The translations under genes and the position numbers were made by a program. Positions 6,217 to 15,338 of a stretch of DNA of 33,442 bases are shown in pieces. The notes under the pieces were generated by a model, which did not search any database, had not been told where the DNA came from, and saw nothing but the letters and a program-made list of their open reading frames with translations. The DNA is from an uncultured Lentisphaerota bacterium (GTDB lineage Bacteria; Verrucomicrobiota; Kiritimatiellia; RFP12; UBA1067): positions 1-33,442 of the forward strand of contig ONRL01000080.1 in NCBI GenBank assembly GCA_900320225.1, read 5' to 3'. The number at the start of each line of letters is the position of its first letter. Positions within the stretch are counted from its first letter, which is position 1.

Positions 6217-8579
6217 TGAACCTCGCGTTGTTCATGGACGACCCGAACTGGGCCGCGTTCATTCCCGACTTGAAGTCGGGCGGGCCGAAGTGCCGCATGC
6301 CCACGCACGAGGACTGCTCGCCGATCGACCCCGACGCCGCGGCACGGCACCTCCAGCCCGGCGGCACGCTCGGCGGCATGGACGGGTACGAGTCGCGTCC
6401 CGGCCAGCTCGACATGCTCCGCGCCGTCGTACGCGCGTTCAACAACCGCGAGCACCTCATGGTCGAGGCGGGCACGGGCGTCGGGAAGTCGCTCGCGTAC
6501 CTCGTGCCGTCCGTCCTCTGGAGCTACACGAACGACACGCCTGTCGTTCTCTCCACCAACACGCGCAACCTCCAGAGCCAGCTCATCGCCCAGGACCTCC
6601 CGCGCGCCGCGCAGGTGCTCGGCGACGACGCGAAGAACTTTCGCGCGGCCGTGCTGAAGGGACGCTCGAACTACCTCTGCCTCCGCGCCCTCGAGGAGAT
6701 CATGCAGGGCGGCTGGTTCGCGCTCGACGAGGAGGAGAAGCCCGAGTTCGAGTATCTCGTGGAGTGGCTGCACCGTACGGAGGACGGCGATCTCGACGAC
6801 CTCGGCGCGGAGGTGTTGCGTCCGAGGCTCATGTGCCCGGGCGAGGACTGCATGGGGCGTTCCTGCCGCTACGCGGGGAAGTGCTTCATCGCGAAGGCGC
6901 GCGCACGGGCGTTGCGCGCCCACGTGGTCGTGGCGAACCACGCACTTGTGCTCGCAGAGGCGACGAGCAACGGCAACGGCATCCTTCCGCCCTACGGACG
7001 GCTCGTCTTCGACGAGGCGCACAACCTCGAGGACGTCGCCACCGAGTTCTTCTCCTATGAGCTGTCGCGTCCCGTGCTCCTCCAGATGATGGGACGGCTC
7101 GTGCGCACCTCGCGGTCGCGGCGCGGCGGCATCGGGCGTAAGCGCGGCGTGATCGGCACGATCGAGCGCCAGTTGCAGAAAGGCGACCTCGCGCATTCCC
7201 CGCGCGCCGAGGAAATCCGCGAGCTCTGCATGCGCGCGCAAGTGCAGAGCCGTTTCGCGATCAAGGCGGGGGACGATCTCTTCGACGTGCTGGGGCGCCT
7301 CTTCTCCCCCGCGCCCGGCGCGTCCGTGCTGCGTTACCGCTGCATCGCGCCGCCGGGGTTCGCGGTGGACGACCCGAAGGCGCCGCGCACGCGCCAGTAT
7401 TCGCTGCACGGCCTGTTCGCGGACTACACGTCCGTCCAGTGGGACGAGGAGGCGCTCGCCGTGGCGAGCAACCGTTTTGAGGACGCGCTCGCGCGTCTTC
7501 AGGGCATCCTCGTGGATCTCGCGACGGCGCTTCAGTTCGCCTCTGGCGCGGACGAGTTGCCCCTCTTCGGCGACCTGGCCGCGCAGGCGCAGGGCCTCGC
7601 CCAGTCCTTCAACGATTTCATCTACGAGTCGCGCTTCGTGCTGGCCGCGTCCGACCCCGCGCGCGTCTACTGGGCCGAACGGCGCGCGGGCGATCCGAAG
7701 AAGAAACTCGCGCCGTACGTCTGCCTCACCGCCGCGCCGCTGAGCATTGCGAACGAGATGAAGAAGCACTTCTACGACACGAAGGATTCCGTGATCCTCT
7801 GTTCCGCCACCTTGCGCGTGGGCGACCGCTTCGACTACATGGGCAAGCGTCTCGGCTTCGCGCTCTGCGAGCCCACGCGCGTGAAGGCGCTCGTCGCGGC
7901 GTCGCCGTTCGACTACTTCCGCCAGGCGCTCGTGATGGCCGCGGACTGCCTGCCCGATCCGTCCGACCGCGACTCGGGCTACGTGGCGAAGCTCGCGCCG
8001 TTTCTCGTGGACCTCTTCACGGCGGTCCGCGGACGCGGCCTCGTGCTCTTCACCGCCTACGAGATGATGCGCGAGACGGCGCGCCTCGTGCGGGAGGAGC
8101 TTGCCGCCTCGGACATCGAGTTCCTCGTGCAGGGGGACGGCCTCTCGCGCGAGGAGATGGTCGCGCGGCTCAAGCGGGCGGCGCGTCCGGACGCGGAGCG
8201 TCCCGTGGTGCTGTTCGGCGCGCAGTCGTTCTGGGAAGGGGTGGACGTGCCCGGCGAGGCGCTGTCGTGCGTGGTGATCGCGCGCCTGCCGTTCCCGCAG
8301 GTGGGCGAGCCCATCGTGGAGGCGCGCAGCGAGAAGATCACGGAAGAGGGTGGCAGTTCTTTCCGCGACTACATGATCCCGGAGGCCGTGATCCGTTTCC
8401 GACAGGGGTTCGGACGCCTTGTGCGCACGAAGTCCGACCGCGGCGTGGTGGTGGTGGCGGACCCGCGCATCGTCTCGAAGAACTACGGTCCGCTCTTCCG
8501 CCGCGCGCTCGCGGCGTCCGTCCACGCCGTTTCGTCCCTGCCTGAGATCGTCTCCCGCGCCGCGGAGTTCTTCGACTAG
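6213..8579 (+). CDS. dinG: DinG-type ATP-dependent DNA helicase (XPD-like, Fe-S)
   Basis: The protein has 788 residues and belongs to superfamily 2. Motif I is EAGTGVGKS (residues 85-93), the Walker B box is DEAH (267-270), and the late motifs are ILCSATLR, FWEGVDVPG and QGFGRLVRT. Five cysteines lie between motifs I and II (C156, C208, C213, C218, C224). Four of them probably hold the 4Fe-4S cluster typical of DinG/XPD helicases. The family unwinds DNA 5'-3' and resolves R-loops and other structures. GYESRPGQLDML matches the Q-motif region that normally lies close to the N-terminus. The first 45 residues are poorly conserved in appearance and include a palindrome-encoded stretch (IPDLKSGGP). 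The start overlaps the preceding stop codon. Confidence 0.92.
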   Translation: MMNLALFMDDPNWAAFIPDLKSGGPKCRMPTHEDCSPIDPDAAARHLQPGGTLGGMDGYESRPGQLDMLRAVVRAFNNREHLMVEAGTGVGKSLAYLVPSVLWSYTNDTPVVLSTNTRNLQSQLIAQDLPRAAQVLGDDAKNFRAAVLKGRSNYLCLRALEEIMQGGWFALDEEEKPEFEYLVEWLHRTEDGDLDDLGAEVLRPRLMCPGEDCMGRSCRYAGKCFIAKARARALRAHVVVANHALVLAEATSNGNGILPPYGRLVFDEAHNLEDVATEFFSYELSRPVLLQMMGRLVRTSRSRRGGIGRKRGVIGTIERQLQKGDLAHSPRAEEIRELCMRAQVQSRFAIKAGDDLFDVLGRLFSPAPGASVLRYRCIAPPGFAVDDPKAPRTRQYSLHGLFADYTSVQWDEEALAVASNRFEDALARLQGILVDLATALQFASGADELPLFGDLAAQAQGLAQSFNDFIYESRFVLAASDPARVYWAERRAGDPKKKLAPYVCLTAAPLSIANEMKKHFYDTKDSVILCSATLRVGDRFDYMGKRLGFALCEPTRVKALVAASPFDYFRQALVMAADCLPDPSDRDSGYVAKLAPFLVDLFTAVRGRGLVLFTAYEMMRETARLVREELAASDIEFLVQGDGLSREEMVARLKRAARPDAERPVVLFGAQSFWEGVDVPGEALSCVVIARLPFPQVGEPIVEARSEKITEEGGSSFRDYMIPEAVIRFRQGFGRLVRTKSDRGVVVVADPRIVSKNYGPLFRRALAASVHAVSSLPEIVSRAAEFFD
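6264..6280. repeat. Small perfect hairpin inside the helicase gene
   Basis: CCCGACT (6264-6270), the loop TGA and AGTCGGG (6274-6280) form a perfect 7-bp hairpin, followed by CGGGCC. It encodes about residues 17-24 in the variable N-terminal extension of the helicase. Its stem is unrelated in sequence to the other palindromic elements in the window. It may belong to another family or be a chance palindrome. Confidence 0.5.
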
Positions 8580-8587
8580 GAGAAGCC

Positions 8588-9935
8588 ATGTTCGCCGTCC
8601 GTTCCTACATGCTCGACATCAGCCGCGACAAGGTGCCCACGATGGGCACGCTCAAGCAGCTCGTGGAGATCCTCGAGAAGTTCAACTACAACCAGCTCCA
8701 GCTCTACACGGACCGTGTGGAAGGACGCCTCGCCGATGACGGCGAGCGAGGTCCGCGAGCTCGACCTCTTCTGCGCGATGCACGGCATCGACCTCGTGCC
8801 GAACCAGAACTCGTTCGGACACCTCGAGCGCTGGCTCGTGCGTCCCGAGTACAACCACCTCGCGGAGCTGCCGCACGGTGGTGCGCCGCTGCCGTGGGGC
8901 GGATTTAAGAAGGATCCCACCACGCTCTGCCCCACGGACCCCGCGTCGCTCGAATTTCTCGCGGGGCTCTACGATGAGCTGCTGCCGAACTTCGAGTCGC
9001 GTCTCTTCAACATCGGCTGCGACGAGACGTTCGACCTCCTTGGCGAGGGACGCAGCGCGGCGGCCGTGAAGGAGAAGGGCGAGGGGCGCGTCTACCTCGA
9101 GTTCCTCCTGAAGGTTGCGGAGCTCGTGCGGAAACATGGGAAGCGTCCGATGTTCTGGGGTGACGTGATTCTGCGCCATCCCGAGCTCGTGCCGGAGCTG
9201 CCGAAGGACCTCATCGCGCTCGACTGGGGGTACGAGGGCAACCACCCGTTCATGGACGAGGCGGCGAAGTTCGCGGCGGCCGGACTCGACTTCTACGTCT
9301 GCCCCGGCACGAGCAGCTGGAACTCGCTCGCGGGCCGCGTGGAGAACATGCGCGAGAACATGATCGCAGCCGAGCGCGCGGGGCACCTCCACGGCGCGAA
9401 GGGGTTTATGGTCACGGACTGGGGCGACGGCGGGCACTGGCAGCCGCTCGCGGCGTCCCTGCCGGGCCTCATCCTCGGCGGCAACCTCGCGTTCACGGGG
9501 GCGTCCGCCGCGAAGATGGACCTCGAGGACGCGCTCGACGCCGTGATGGGCGTGCCGCTCGGCGGCACGTTGCTGCGTCTTGGCACGCTCTACCTGCGCG
9601 GCGGCGCGCTGCGCGCGAACGCGAGCGAGCTCTTCCGCATTCTCGCGAACGACCGCGGCTATTCGCGCCACCCGGGCCTTACGGATCCCGTTCTCGCCGA
9701 AATCTCCTCCATCGCCGAGGGCTGCCGGCACGACGCGGCGCGGTTCGCGGGCGGGGCCTATCCGAACGTGTGGGCGCAGGAGATCATGTACATGGCGAAC
9801 CTCGTGGACGCGGCGTGCAACCGGCGCGACGAAAAGCGGCTCCGCTTCCTCCGCGAGGAGCACGGCCGCGTGTGGCGCCTCCGCAACCGCGAGGGCGGCC
9901 GCGCCGACTCCCTCGCCCGCCTCCCCCGCTTCTGA
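8588..9935 (+). pseudogene. GH20-family beta-N-acetylhexosaminidase-like gene, frame disrupted near its start
   Basis: Frame 1 runs from the ATG at 8588 with MFAVRSYMLDISRDKVPTMG and ends usefully at LQLYT (8710). Homology then resumes in another frame at 8715 with VWKDASPMTASEVRELDLFC and runs to the stop at 9935 (about 406 residues). In GH20-like proteins the LQLYT strand is normally followed by about 11 residues (E-H-x-F-x-Y-x-x-H-E-x) before VW. Only 4 bases are present here, so about 29 nt seem to be missing and the frame shifts. The catalytic Asp-Glu pair is intact (FNIGCDETFDL), as are NQNSFGH and WGD. The usual N-terminal domain and signal peptide are absent, so the protein would be cytoplasmic. 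It sits 9 bases after dinG. It may be a genuine pseudogene or an assembly deletion. Confidence 0.75.
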
Positions 9936-9966
9936 GCCTCGAAACGAAAACAGAAAGGTGAAAACG

Positions 9967-10998
9967 ATGAGAAAAGACATTTTGTGTGTGCTGCTCGCGG
10001 GTGCGGGTCTGCTGGCCGCGTCTGCGAAACAGACCGAGCCGGACCCCAGTTGGACGAGAATCCTCGTGCAGGTGAAGTCCACGCTCGACGGCACGTTGCA
10101 GCCATGCTACTTCTGGGCGCCGGATGAGTCGAAGACGAACGCCGTGCCGCTGATCGTGGGGCTCCACACCTGGAGCGCCGACTACCGGCAGACATCCCAC
10201 TATGCGACCGTGCTCAAGTATGCGCGCGCGAAGGGCTGGGCGATGGTGGGCCCGAACTTCCGCGGGCCGAACAAGACGCCGCCCGCCTGCGGCGGCGACC
10301 CGGCGGTGCAGGACATCGTCGACGCCGTGAACTACGCGAAGGCGCACGTCAAGATCGACCCGGCGCGCGTGTACATCGTCGGCGGTTCCGGCGGCGGGCA
10401 CATGACGCTTCTCATGCTGGGACGCCATCCCGAGATCTTCGCGGCAGGGGCGGCGTTCTGTCCGATCACCGACCTCGCGCGCTGGCACGCCGACTCGCTG
10501 CTCGTCCATCCCGGACGCGGCAAGCACTACGCGAAGATGCTCGAGGGGGCGTGCGGCGGCACGCCCGCCGAGAAGCCGGAGGAGTACGCGCACCGCTCGC
10601 CGCTCACGTGGCTCGACCGCGCGCGGAAGGCGGGCGTGGGCGCGTACATCGTCACGGGCATCCACGACGGCTGGAAGGGGTCTGTCCCCGTCGGGTTCAA
10701 CGCGCTCGCCAACCCCGAGGACCGCGTGGGCGAGGCGGACATCGCCGCCGTCGAGGAGACGCAGCAGGTGCCGGCGGCGCTGGCGTACGATGGCCCCAAG
10801 GACCCGTTCTACTCCGAACGCATGCGCATCCACTTCCGCCGCACGTCGGCGAACGTGCGCTTCACACTGATGGAAGGCGGACACGGCGGCAACTTCGCCG
10901 CGGGACTCGACTTCCTCTCGCGCCAGGTGAAGGGACGTCCGACGGATTTCTCCCTTCCGTCGGCGGGCAAGGGTCGCGAGGAGGCGCTGGGGAAGTAG
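9967..10998 (+). CDS. Secreted alpha/beta-hydrolase (S9 / carbohydrate-esterase type)
   Basis: The protein has 343 residues and a Sec signal (MRKDILCVLLAGAGLLAASA). The fold and motifs are those of prolyl-oligopeptidase-like alpha/beta hydrolases. The nucleophile elbow GGSGGG places Ser at residue 141, a likely acid Asp is at 234 (GIHDGW), and the catalytic His is at 306 (GGHGGN). GPNFRGPN and DAVNYAKAHVKIDPARVYIV are also characteristic. Related proteins in polysaccharide-degrading bacteria are usually esterases removing acyl groups from glycans, or peptidases. The substrate is not visible. The ATG at 9967 is preceded by GAAAGGTG. It lies between two glycosidase genes in the same direction, so a role in glycan breakdown is inferred. 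Confidence 0.8.
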   Translation: MRKDILCVLLAGAGLLAASAKQTEPDPSWTRILVQVKSTLDGTLQPCYFWAPDESKTNAVPLIVGLHTWSADYRQTSHYATVLKYARAKGWAMVGPNFRGPNKTPPACGGDPAVQDIVDAVNYAKAHVKIDPARVYIVGGSGGGHMTLLMLGRHPEIFAAGAAFCPITDLARWHADSLLVHPGRGKHYAKMLEGACGGTPAEKPEEYAHRSPLTWLDRARKAGVGAYIVTGIHDGWKGSVPVGFNALANPEDRVGEADIAAVEETQQVPAALAYDGPKDPFYSERMRIHFRRTSANVRFTLMEGGHGGNFAAGLDFLSRQVKGRPTDFSLPSAGKGREEALGK

Positions 10999-11049
10999 TG
11001 ATGTCGGGAAAGACGATCGTCAGGAACTTAAATCGAAAGGAACTCTGAA

Positions 11050-13653
11050 ATGAAGAAATTCGTTGCAACCGTCGCGGCCGTTGCGGTCGGGACGCTGATG
11101 GCCGGAGACGACGGGATGTTCCCGTTCGTGCCCTCGTACGACGCGCCGAACAACGTGGTGAACATGAGCCACCTGCTGGAGGCGCCCGCCGGGAAGCACG
11201 GGCGCATCCGCGTGAAGGACGGGCACTTCGTGAACGACAGGGGGCGTGTGCGCTTGCACGCGACGAACCTCACCGGCCCCGCCAACTTCCCCACGCACGA
11301 GGAGGCGGAGCGCCTCGCCGCGCGTCTCGCCCGCTTCGGAATCAACTGCGTGCGCCTCCACTACTTCGACAGCTCCTACGGCACGTTCATGCTGCCGCAC
11401 GAGCAGGGCATCCTCACGGAGGACTTCCGCACGCGGCGGCAGTTCGACGCCGAGCGGCGCGACCGCCAGGACTACCTGATCGCGCAGTTCAAGAAGCGCG
11501 GCATCTACGTGAACGTGAACCTGCACGTGGCGCGCACGCTCGACGCGCGTGACGGCTTCGCGCCCGGCACGCCGTGGGCGAACAAGGGCGCGGACCAGTT
11601 CGACCCGCGCATCATCGAGATGGAGAAGGAGTACGCGCGCGAGCTGCTCTCGCACGTGAACCCCTACACGGGGATGAGCTACCTCAAGGACCCCGTGGTG
11701 GCCGTGGTGGAGCTCAACAACGAGGACGCGCTCTGGCGCGAGTACCTGAATGGCGCGATGGACCGTCTCGGCGAGCCGTACGCCACCGTGTTCCGCAACC
11801 AGTGGAACGACTGGCTCCTCAAGAAGTACGGCGGCAACGAGAAGATGCAGGCGGCGTGGAAGCAGCAGATGCAGCCGCTCGGCGACGAAATGATCGTCGA
11901 GGGGAAGTTCGACGGCGTGGTGGCGCCGGACGGAAAGACGTGGATCCTCGACAAGGGAAGCGCGCAGGCGAAGGTCGGCGCCGTCGAGGGCGCGCTGCGC
12001 GTGACGGTGACGCAGAAGGGCAACGAATATTTCCCCAAGCTCTATCGCCGCGTCGTCGTGAAGAAGGACACGCCCTACACGGTGTCGTTCCGCATCCGGC
12101 GCGTGAAGGGGGCGGCGGGCGAGGTGGGCTTCGCCGTCGCGGACAGGCGGAAGGGCTGGTCGTCGCTCGGCGTCCTCACGCGTTTCGAGCCGACGACGAA
12201 ATGGTCTGAGCACGCGTTCACGTTCTACGCCGGCGACACGGTGGAGAAGGCCGAGATCCAGTTCACGCGCTTCGGCGAGGGGACGTACGAGATTGACGAT
12301 CTCTCGTTCAGGACGGGCGGCAAGTCGCTGGACATCTCCGGCCTTTCGCCGGAGAAGGGCGAGATTCCGATCGTGACGTCGCGCGGGTGCGCGGCCCCCG
12401 CGATGACGCGCGACTTCTACCAGTTCCTCTGCGACACGGAGCACGCCTACTGGACAGGCATGCGCGACTACCTCCAGAAGGAGCTGGGCCTTGAGGCGCC
12501 CGTCTCCGCCACGCAGCTCGGCTACTCGCCACCGCACCTGCAGGCGGAGATGGACTACGTAGACAACCACGCCTACTGGTGCCACCCGAGCGTGAACAAG
12601 AACTGGTCGATCCGCAACAAGGCGATGGTGAACGCGCGCGGCGGCTGCATCCTCGGCCTCGCGGGCCAGCGCGTGGCGGGCAAGCCCTACACGATCAGCG
12701 AGTACAACCATCCGTATCCGATCTACTACGGCGCGGAAGGCCAGCCGATGCTGCGCGCGTACGGCGCGCTGCAGGGCTGGGACGGCGTGTTCGAGTATTC
12801 CTACAACAACCGCCAGAACGCGGAGCCCGACCACAACGAGTACTTCTTCAGCATCGCGGCGCGCACGGACGTGCTCGCGCACTTCCCCGCCTGTGCGGCG
12901 ATCTACCTGCGCGGCGACGTGAAGGAGAGCGCCACGAAGATCGTGGCGAACCTGCCCTACGCGGAATACTTCGACCGGCTCGTGAAGCAGCGCGCGGTGA
13001 GCCAGGGCATTGCGCAGGCGTCCGGCGGCAAGCTGCCGGCGGAGCTGGGCCTCGTGCACCAGGTGGCCGTGGACGTGACGGGAGGGTCGCGCTCCGTCGC
13101 GACCGCAGAAGCACCGAAAGCCGTCATCGTAAGCGACACGGGCGAGCTCACGTGGAACTGCGAGATTCCCGGGGCGGGCGTGTGGACGGTCAACACGCCG
13201 AACACGAAACTCTTCACGGGGTTCCCGAAGGGACGCACGTTCGACCTTGGCGGCGTGAAGCTGGCGGTGGGCGAGACGAAGCTCGGCTGGGCGACCATCT
13301 CGCTCACGTCGCATGATGCGACGGGCTTCGGCGAGAAGGGGCGTGCGGCGCGCATCCTCCTCGCGGCGACGGGGCTTTGCCACAACGGCGGCGCGAAGTT
13401 CACGGATCACGGCAACGGCACGATTTCCTGCCGCGATGCGGACTGGGGCCACGAGAAGACGGTGAACGAGGGCGTTCCCGCCACGATCACCTTGCCCGCG
13501 CCGGCGGCGCAGACGACCTGCCGCGCACTCGACGAGCGCGGCGAGCCGAAGTCCGACGTGCCCGTGACGGCTGACGCGGACGGACACGCCGTCATTGCGA
13601 TCGGTCCTGCCTGGCGGACCGTTTGGTATGAACTCGTGGTCAAGGAAAACTAG
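11050..13653 (+). CDS. Secreted clan GH-A-like glycoside hydrolase with an inserted carbohydrate-binding domain
   Basis: The protein has 867 residues with a signal peptide (MKKFVATVAAVAVGTLMAG). A TIM-barrel opening is visible: LHATNLTGPANFP, then RFGINCVRLHYFDS and GIYVNVNLHV. The likely acid/base Glu is E225 (VELNNED) and the likely nucleophile is E551 (TISEYNHP), as in GH5-like clan GH-A enzymes. Between these two, around residues 300-425, is a beta-rich segment resembling a CBM4/9-type module (YTVSFRIRRVKG, ending YEIDDLSFR). The C-terminal 250 residues look like beta-sandwich domains. The family and substrate cannot be assigned. AAAGGA precedes the ATG by 8 bases. A palindromic element is embedded near residues 677-686. 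Confidence 0.8.
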   Translation: MKKFVATVAAVAVGTLMAGDDGMFPFVPSYDAPNNVVNMSHLLEAPAGKHGRIRVKDGHFVNDRGRVRLHATNLTGPANFPTHEEAERLAARLARFGINCVRLHYFDSSYGTFMLPHEQGILTEDFRTRRQFDAERRDRQDYLIAQFKKRGIYVNVNLHVARTLDARDGFAPGTPWANKGADQFDPRIIEMEKEYARELLSHVNPYTGMSYLKDPVVAVVELNNEDALWREYLNGAMDRLGEPYATVFRNQWNDWLLKKYGGNEKMQAAWKQQMQPLGDEMIVEGKFDGVVAPDGKTWILDKGSAQAKVGAVEGALRVTVTQKGNEYFPKLYRRVVVKKDTPYTVSFRIRRVKGAAGEVGFAVADRRKGWSSLGVLTRFEPTTKWSEHAFTFYAGDTVEKAEIQFTRFGEGTYEIDDLSFRTGGKSLDISGLSPEKGEIPIVTSRGCAAPAMTRDFYQFLCDTEHAYWTGMRDYLQKELGLEAPVSATQLGYSPPHLQAEMDYVDNHAYWCHPSVNKNWSIRNKAMVNARGGCILGLAGQRVAGKPYTISEYNHPYPIYYGAEGQPMLRAYGALQGWDGVFEYSYNNRQNAEPDHNEYFFSIAARTDVLAHFPACAAIYLRGDVKESATKIVANLPYAEYFDRLVKQRAVSQGIAQASGGKLPAELGLVHQVAVDVTGGSRSVATAEAPKAVIVSDTGELTWNCEIPGAGVWTVNTPNTKLFTGFPKGRTFDLGGVKLAVGETKLGWATISLTSHDATGFGEKGRAARILLAATGLCHNGGAKFTDHGNGTISCRDADWGHEKTVNEGVPATITLPAPAAQTTCRALDERGEPKSDVPVTADADGHAVIAIGPAWRTVWYELVVKEN
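13080..13105. repeat. Intragenic palindromic element, copy A
   Basis: GGGAGGGTCGCG, the loop CTCCGT and CGCGACCG are seen on the + strand. The stem GGTCGCG (13085-13091) pairs with CGCGACC (13098-13104). It differs at only a few loop positions from the element at 25505-25530. It is read in frame in the GH-A-like glycosidase as TGGSRSVATAE and does not break the gene. Confidence 0.75.
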
Positions 13654-13708
13654 GCGCGTCGCCTGCGGGCGGAAAAGGCAAGAATCTGAAAGGCAGAAGG
13701 AGAACGAA

Positions 13709-14542
13709 ATGTCAGAATGCAACCATGATTGCGCGTCCTGCGCGTCGAAGAAAGATGGCAGCTGCAACGGCGAGAAACAGGCCGGATTCGCCGCACCGGC
13801 GAACGCGCGTTCGCACGTGGCGCGCGTGATCGCGGTGATGAGCGGCAAGGGCGGCGTGGGCAAGAGCCTCGTGACGGAGCTGCTTGCCGTGCAGGCGCAG
13901 AAACGCGGACTCAAGGTGGCGGTTCTCGACGCCGACATCACGGGACCGTCGATTCCCACCGCCTTCGGCGTGAAGGATCGGGCGATGTCGGACGGCGAGG
14001 GCATTCTCCCGTGCCGGAGTGCGAGCGGCATCGCGCTCATGAGCCTCAATTTTCTCGTGGAGAACCCCGCCGATCCCGTCGTGTGGCGCGGCCCCGTGAT
14101 CGCGGGCGCCGTGAAGCAGTTCTGGAGCGACGTCGCGTGGGGAGACGTGGACGTGATGTTCGTGGACCTGCCGCCGGGGACGGGCGACGTGCCGCTGACC
14201 GTGTTCCAGAGCCTGCCCGTCACGGGCGCGGTGGTGGTGACTTCGCCGCAGGACCTCGTGTCGCTCATCGTCGAGAAGGCGGTGCGCATGGCGGGGATGA
14301 TGGACGTGCCGGTGCTTGGCCTCGTGGAGAACATGAGCGTGTTCCGCTGTCCGGATTGCGGCGCGGAACACCGCATCTTCGGGCCGAGCCGCGCGGGCGA
14401 ACTGGCGTCCCGCCACGGCATCGCCGCCGTCGCTGCGTTGCCGATCGACCCGGAATACGCGAAAGCCGTCGACCTCGGCGCCGTCGAGAAGCTCGACGCC
14501 CCGTCCCTCGACGTGATCCTCGACGCCGTCCTCGCCCCGTAA
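13709..14542 (+). CDS. mrp: Mrp/NBP35-family Fe-S cluster carrier ATPase
   Basis: The protein has 277 residues and is cytoplasmic. It belongs to the MinD/Mrp class of deviant Walker ATPases that carry and transfer Fe-S clusters. It shows the deviant P-loop SGKGGVGKS (residues 45-53), LDADITGPSIP, the family hallmark VDLPPGTGDVPLT, and a CPDC pair (C214, C217) that in homologues bridges a cluster between two subunits. The N-terminus carries a further cysteine cluster (C4, C8, C11, C19), as in NBP35-like and many anaerobe Mrp proteins. Start: AAGGAG lies 8 bases before ATG 13709. It is 55 bases after the glycosidase gene and 67 bases before the ABC ATPase. No functional link to either is evident. 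Confidence 0.92.
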   Translation: MSECNHDCASCASKKDGSCNGEKQAGFAAPANARSHVARVIAVMSGKGGVGKSLVTELLAVQAQKRGLKVAVLDADITGPSIPTAFGVKDRAMSDGEGILPCRSASGIALMSLNFLVENPADPVVWRGPVIAGAVKQFWSDVAWGDVDVMFVDLPPGTGDVPLTVFQSLPVTGAVVVTSPQDLVSLIVEKAVRMAGMMDVPVLGLVENMSVFRCPDCGAEHRIFGPSRAGELASRHGIAAVAALPIDPEYAKAVDLGAVEKLDAPSLDVILDAVLAP

Positions 14543-14609
14543 AAGGGCGTGAACATTTCGGGCGCGGCGTGCGTTTCATCTTCAAAAGGAATCTGAAAGG
14601 ATGGTTGGA

Positions 14610-15338
14610 ATGGACGCATTGAAAGCGACTGGGCTCTGCCGGGCGTACGGCACGGGCAAGTTGAAGACGCAGGTGCTGGACGGGTTTGACCTGACGCTCG
14701 CCCCCGGCGCCTTCGAGGTGCTGATGGGACCGTCCGGCAGCGGCAAGTCCACGTTCCTCCACGTCGCGGCCGGTTTGCTGGCGGCGGACGCGGGGGCGGT
14801 CGAGATCGGCGGCACGGTCGTGACGGCGCTCGGCGACGGCGCGGCCGCGAAATTCCGCCGCCGCCACGTGGGCGTGGTGTTCCAGTCCTTCAACCTCGTG
14901 GACACGCTCGACGTGGCCGCGAACATCGAACTGCCCGTGCGGCTCGACCACGGCAAGCCGGATGCGGCGCGCCTCGCCGCGCTTATTGCGAAACTCAACC
15001 TTGCGGGATTGGAAGCCCGCCTTCCCGACGAGCTTTCCGGCGGCGAACGCCAGCGCGTGGCCATCGCCCGCGCGCTCTACATGGCGCCGGACGTGATTCT
15101 TGCCGACGAGCCCACGGGCAACCTCGACGTGGCCGCCGCGAAGTCGTTCTGCGACCTCCTCCGCGCCGTCCACGCGGACGAGCGGAGCGCCATCCTCCTC
15201 GTCACCCACGACCCCGTGGTGGCGGCTGCGGCGGACCGCGTCCACTTCCTCAAGAACGGCAAGATCGCCGCCTCCCACGACACGCCCGGCCACGACCCCG
15301 CCGAGATCTCCCGCCTCTATCTGGAGACCTACAAATGA
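14610..15338 (+). CDS. ABC transporter ATP-binding protein (LolD/MacB type)
   Basis: The protein has 242 residues from ATG 14610. AAAGGA lies 8 bases upstream, the same spacing as the glycosidase gene. An in-frame ATG at 14601 would add three residues and is possible. All ABC motifs are present: Walker A GPSGSGKST, the Q-loop VVFQSFNLVDTLDVAANI, the signature LSGGERQRVAIARAL, Walker B VILADEPTGNLD and the H-loop VTHD. The best match is to the group that powers FtsX-type permeases (LolCDE lipoprotein release, MacB or BceA systems). Its stop overlaps the start of the permease gene by 4 bases (ATGA), so the two are translated together and form one transporter. Confidence 0.93.
   Translation: MDALKATGLCRAYGTGKLKTQVLDGFDLTLAPGAFEVLMGPSGSGKSTFLHVAAGLLAADAGAVEIGGTVVTALGDGAAAKFRRRHVGVVFQSFNLVDTLDVAANIELPVRLDHGKPDAARLAALIAKLNLAGLEARLPDELSGGERQRVAIARALYMAPDVILADEPTGNLDVAAAKSFCDLLRAVHADERSAILLVTHDPVVAAAADRVHFLKNGKIAASHDTPGHDPAEISRLYLETYK

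Noticed and set aside
6150-8525. A 791-codon minus-strand frame opposite dinG
   Set aside because: It has the same composition artefact. The plus strand encodes a complete helicase with all motifs.
14601-14609. ATG 14601 as the start of the ABC ATPase
   Set aside because: It is possible, but AAAGGA would then overlap the start or lie 10 bases away. The spacing to 14610 equals that of the neighbouring glycosidase gene.
11020-14619. A 1199-codon open frame on the minus strand opposite the glycosidase, Mrp and ABC genes
   Set aside because: It is a shadow of strong codon bias in GC-rich plus-strand genes. Its protein is Arg/Val/His-rich, has no recognisable domain, and spans several well-identified genes.
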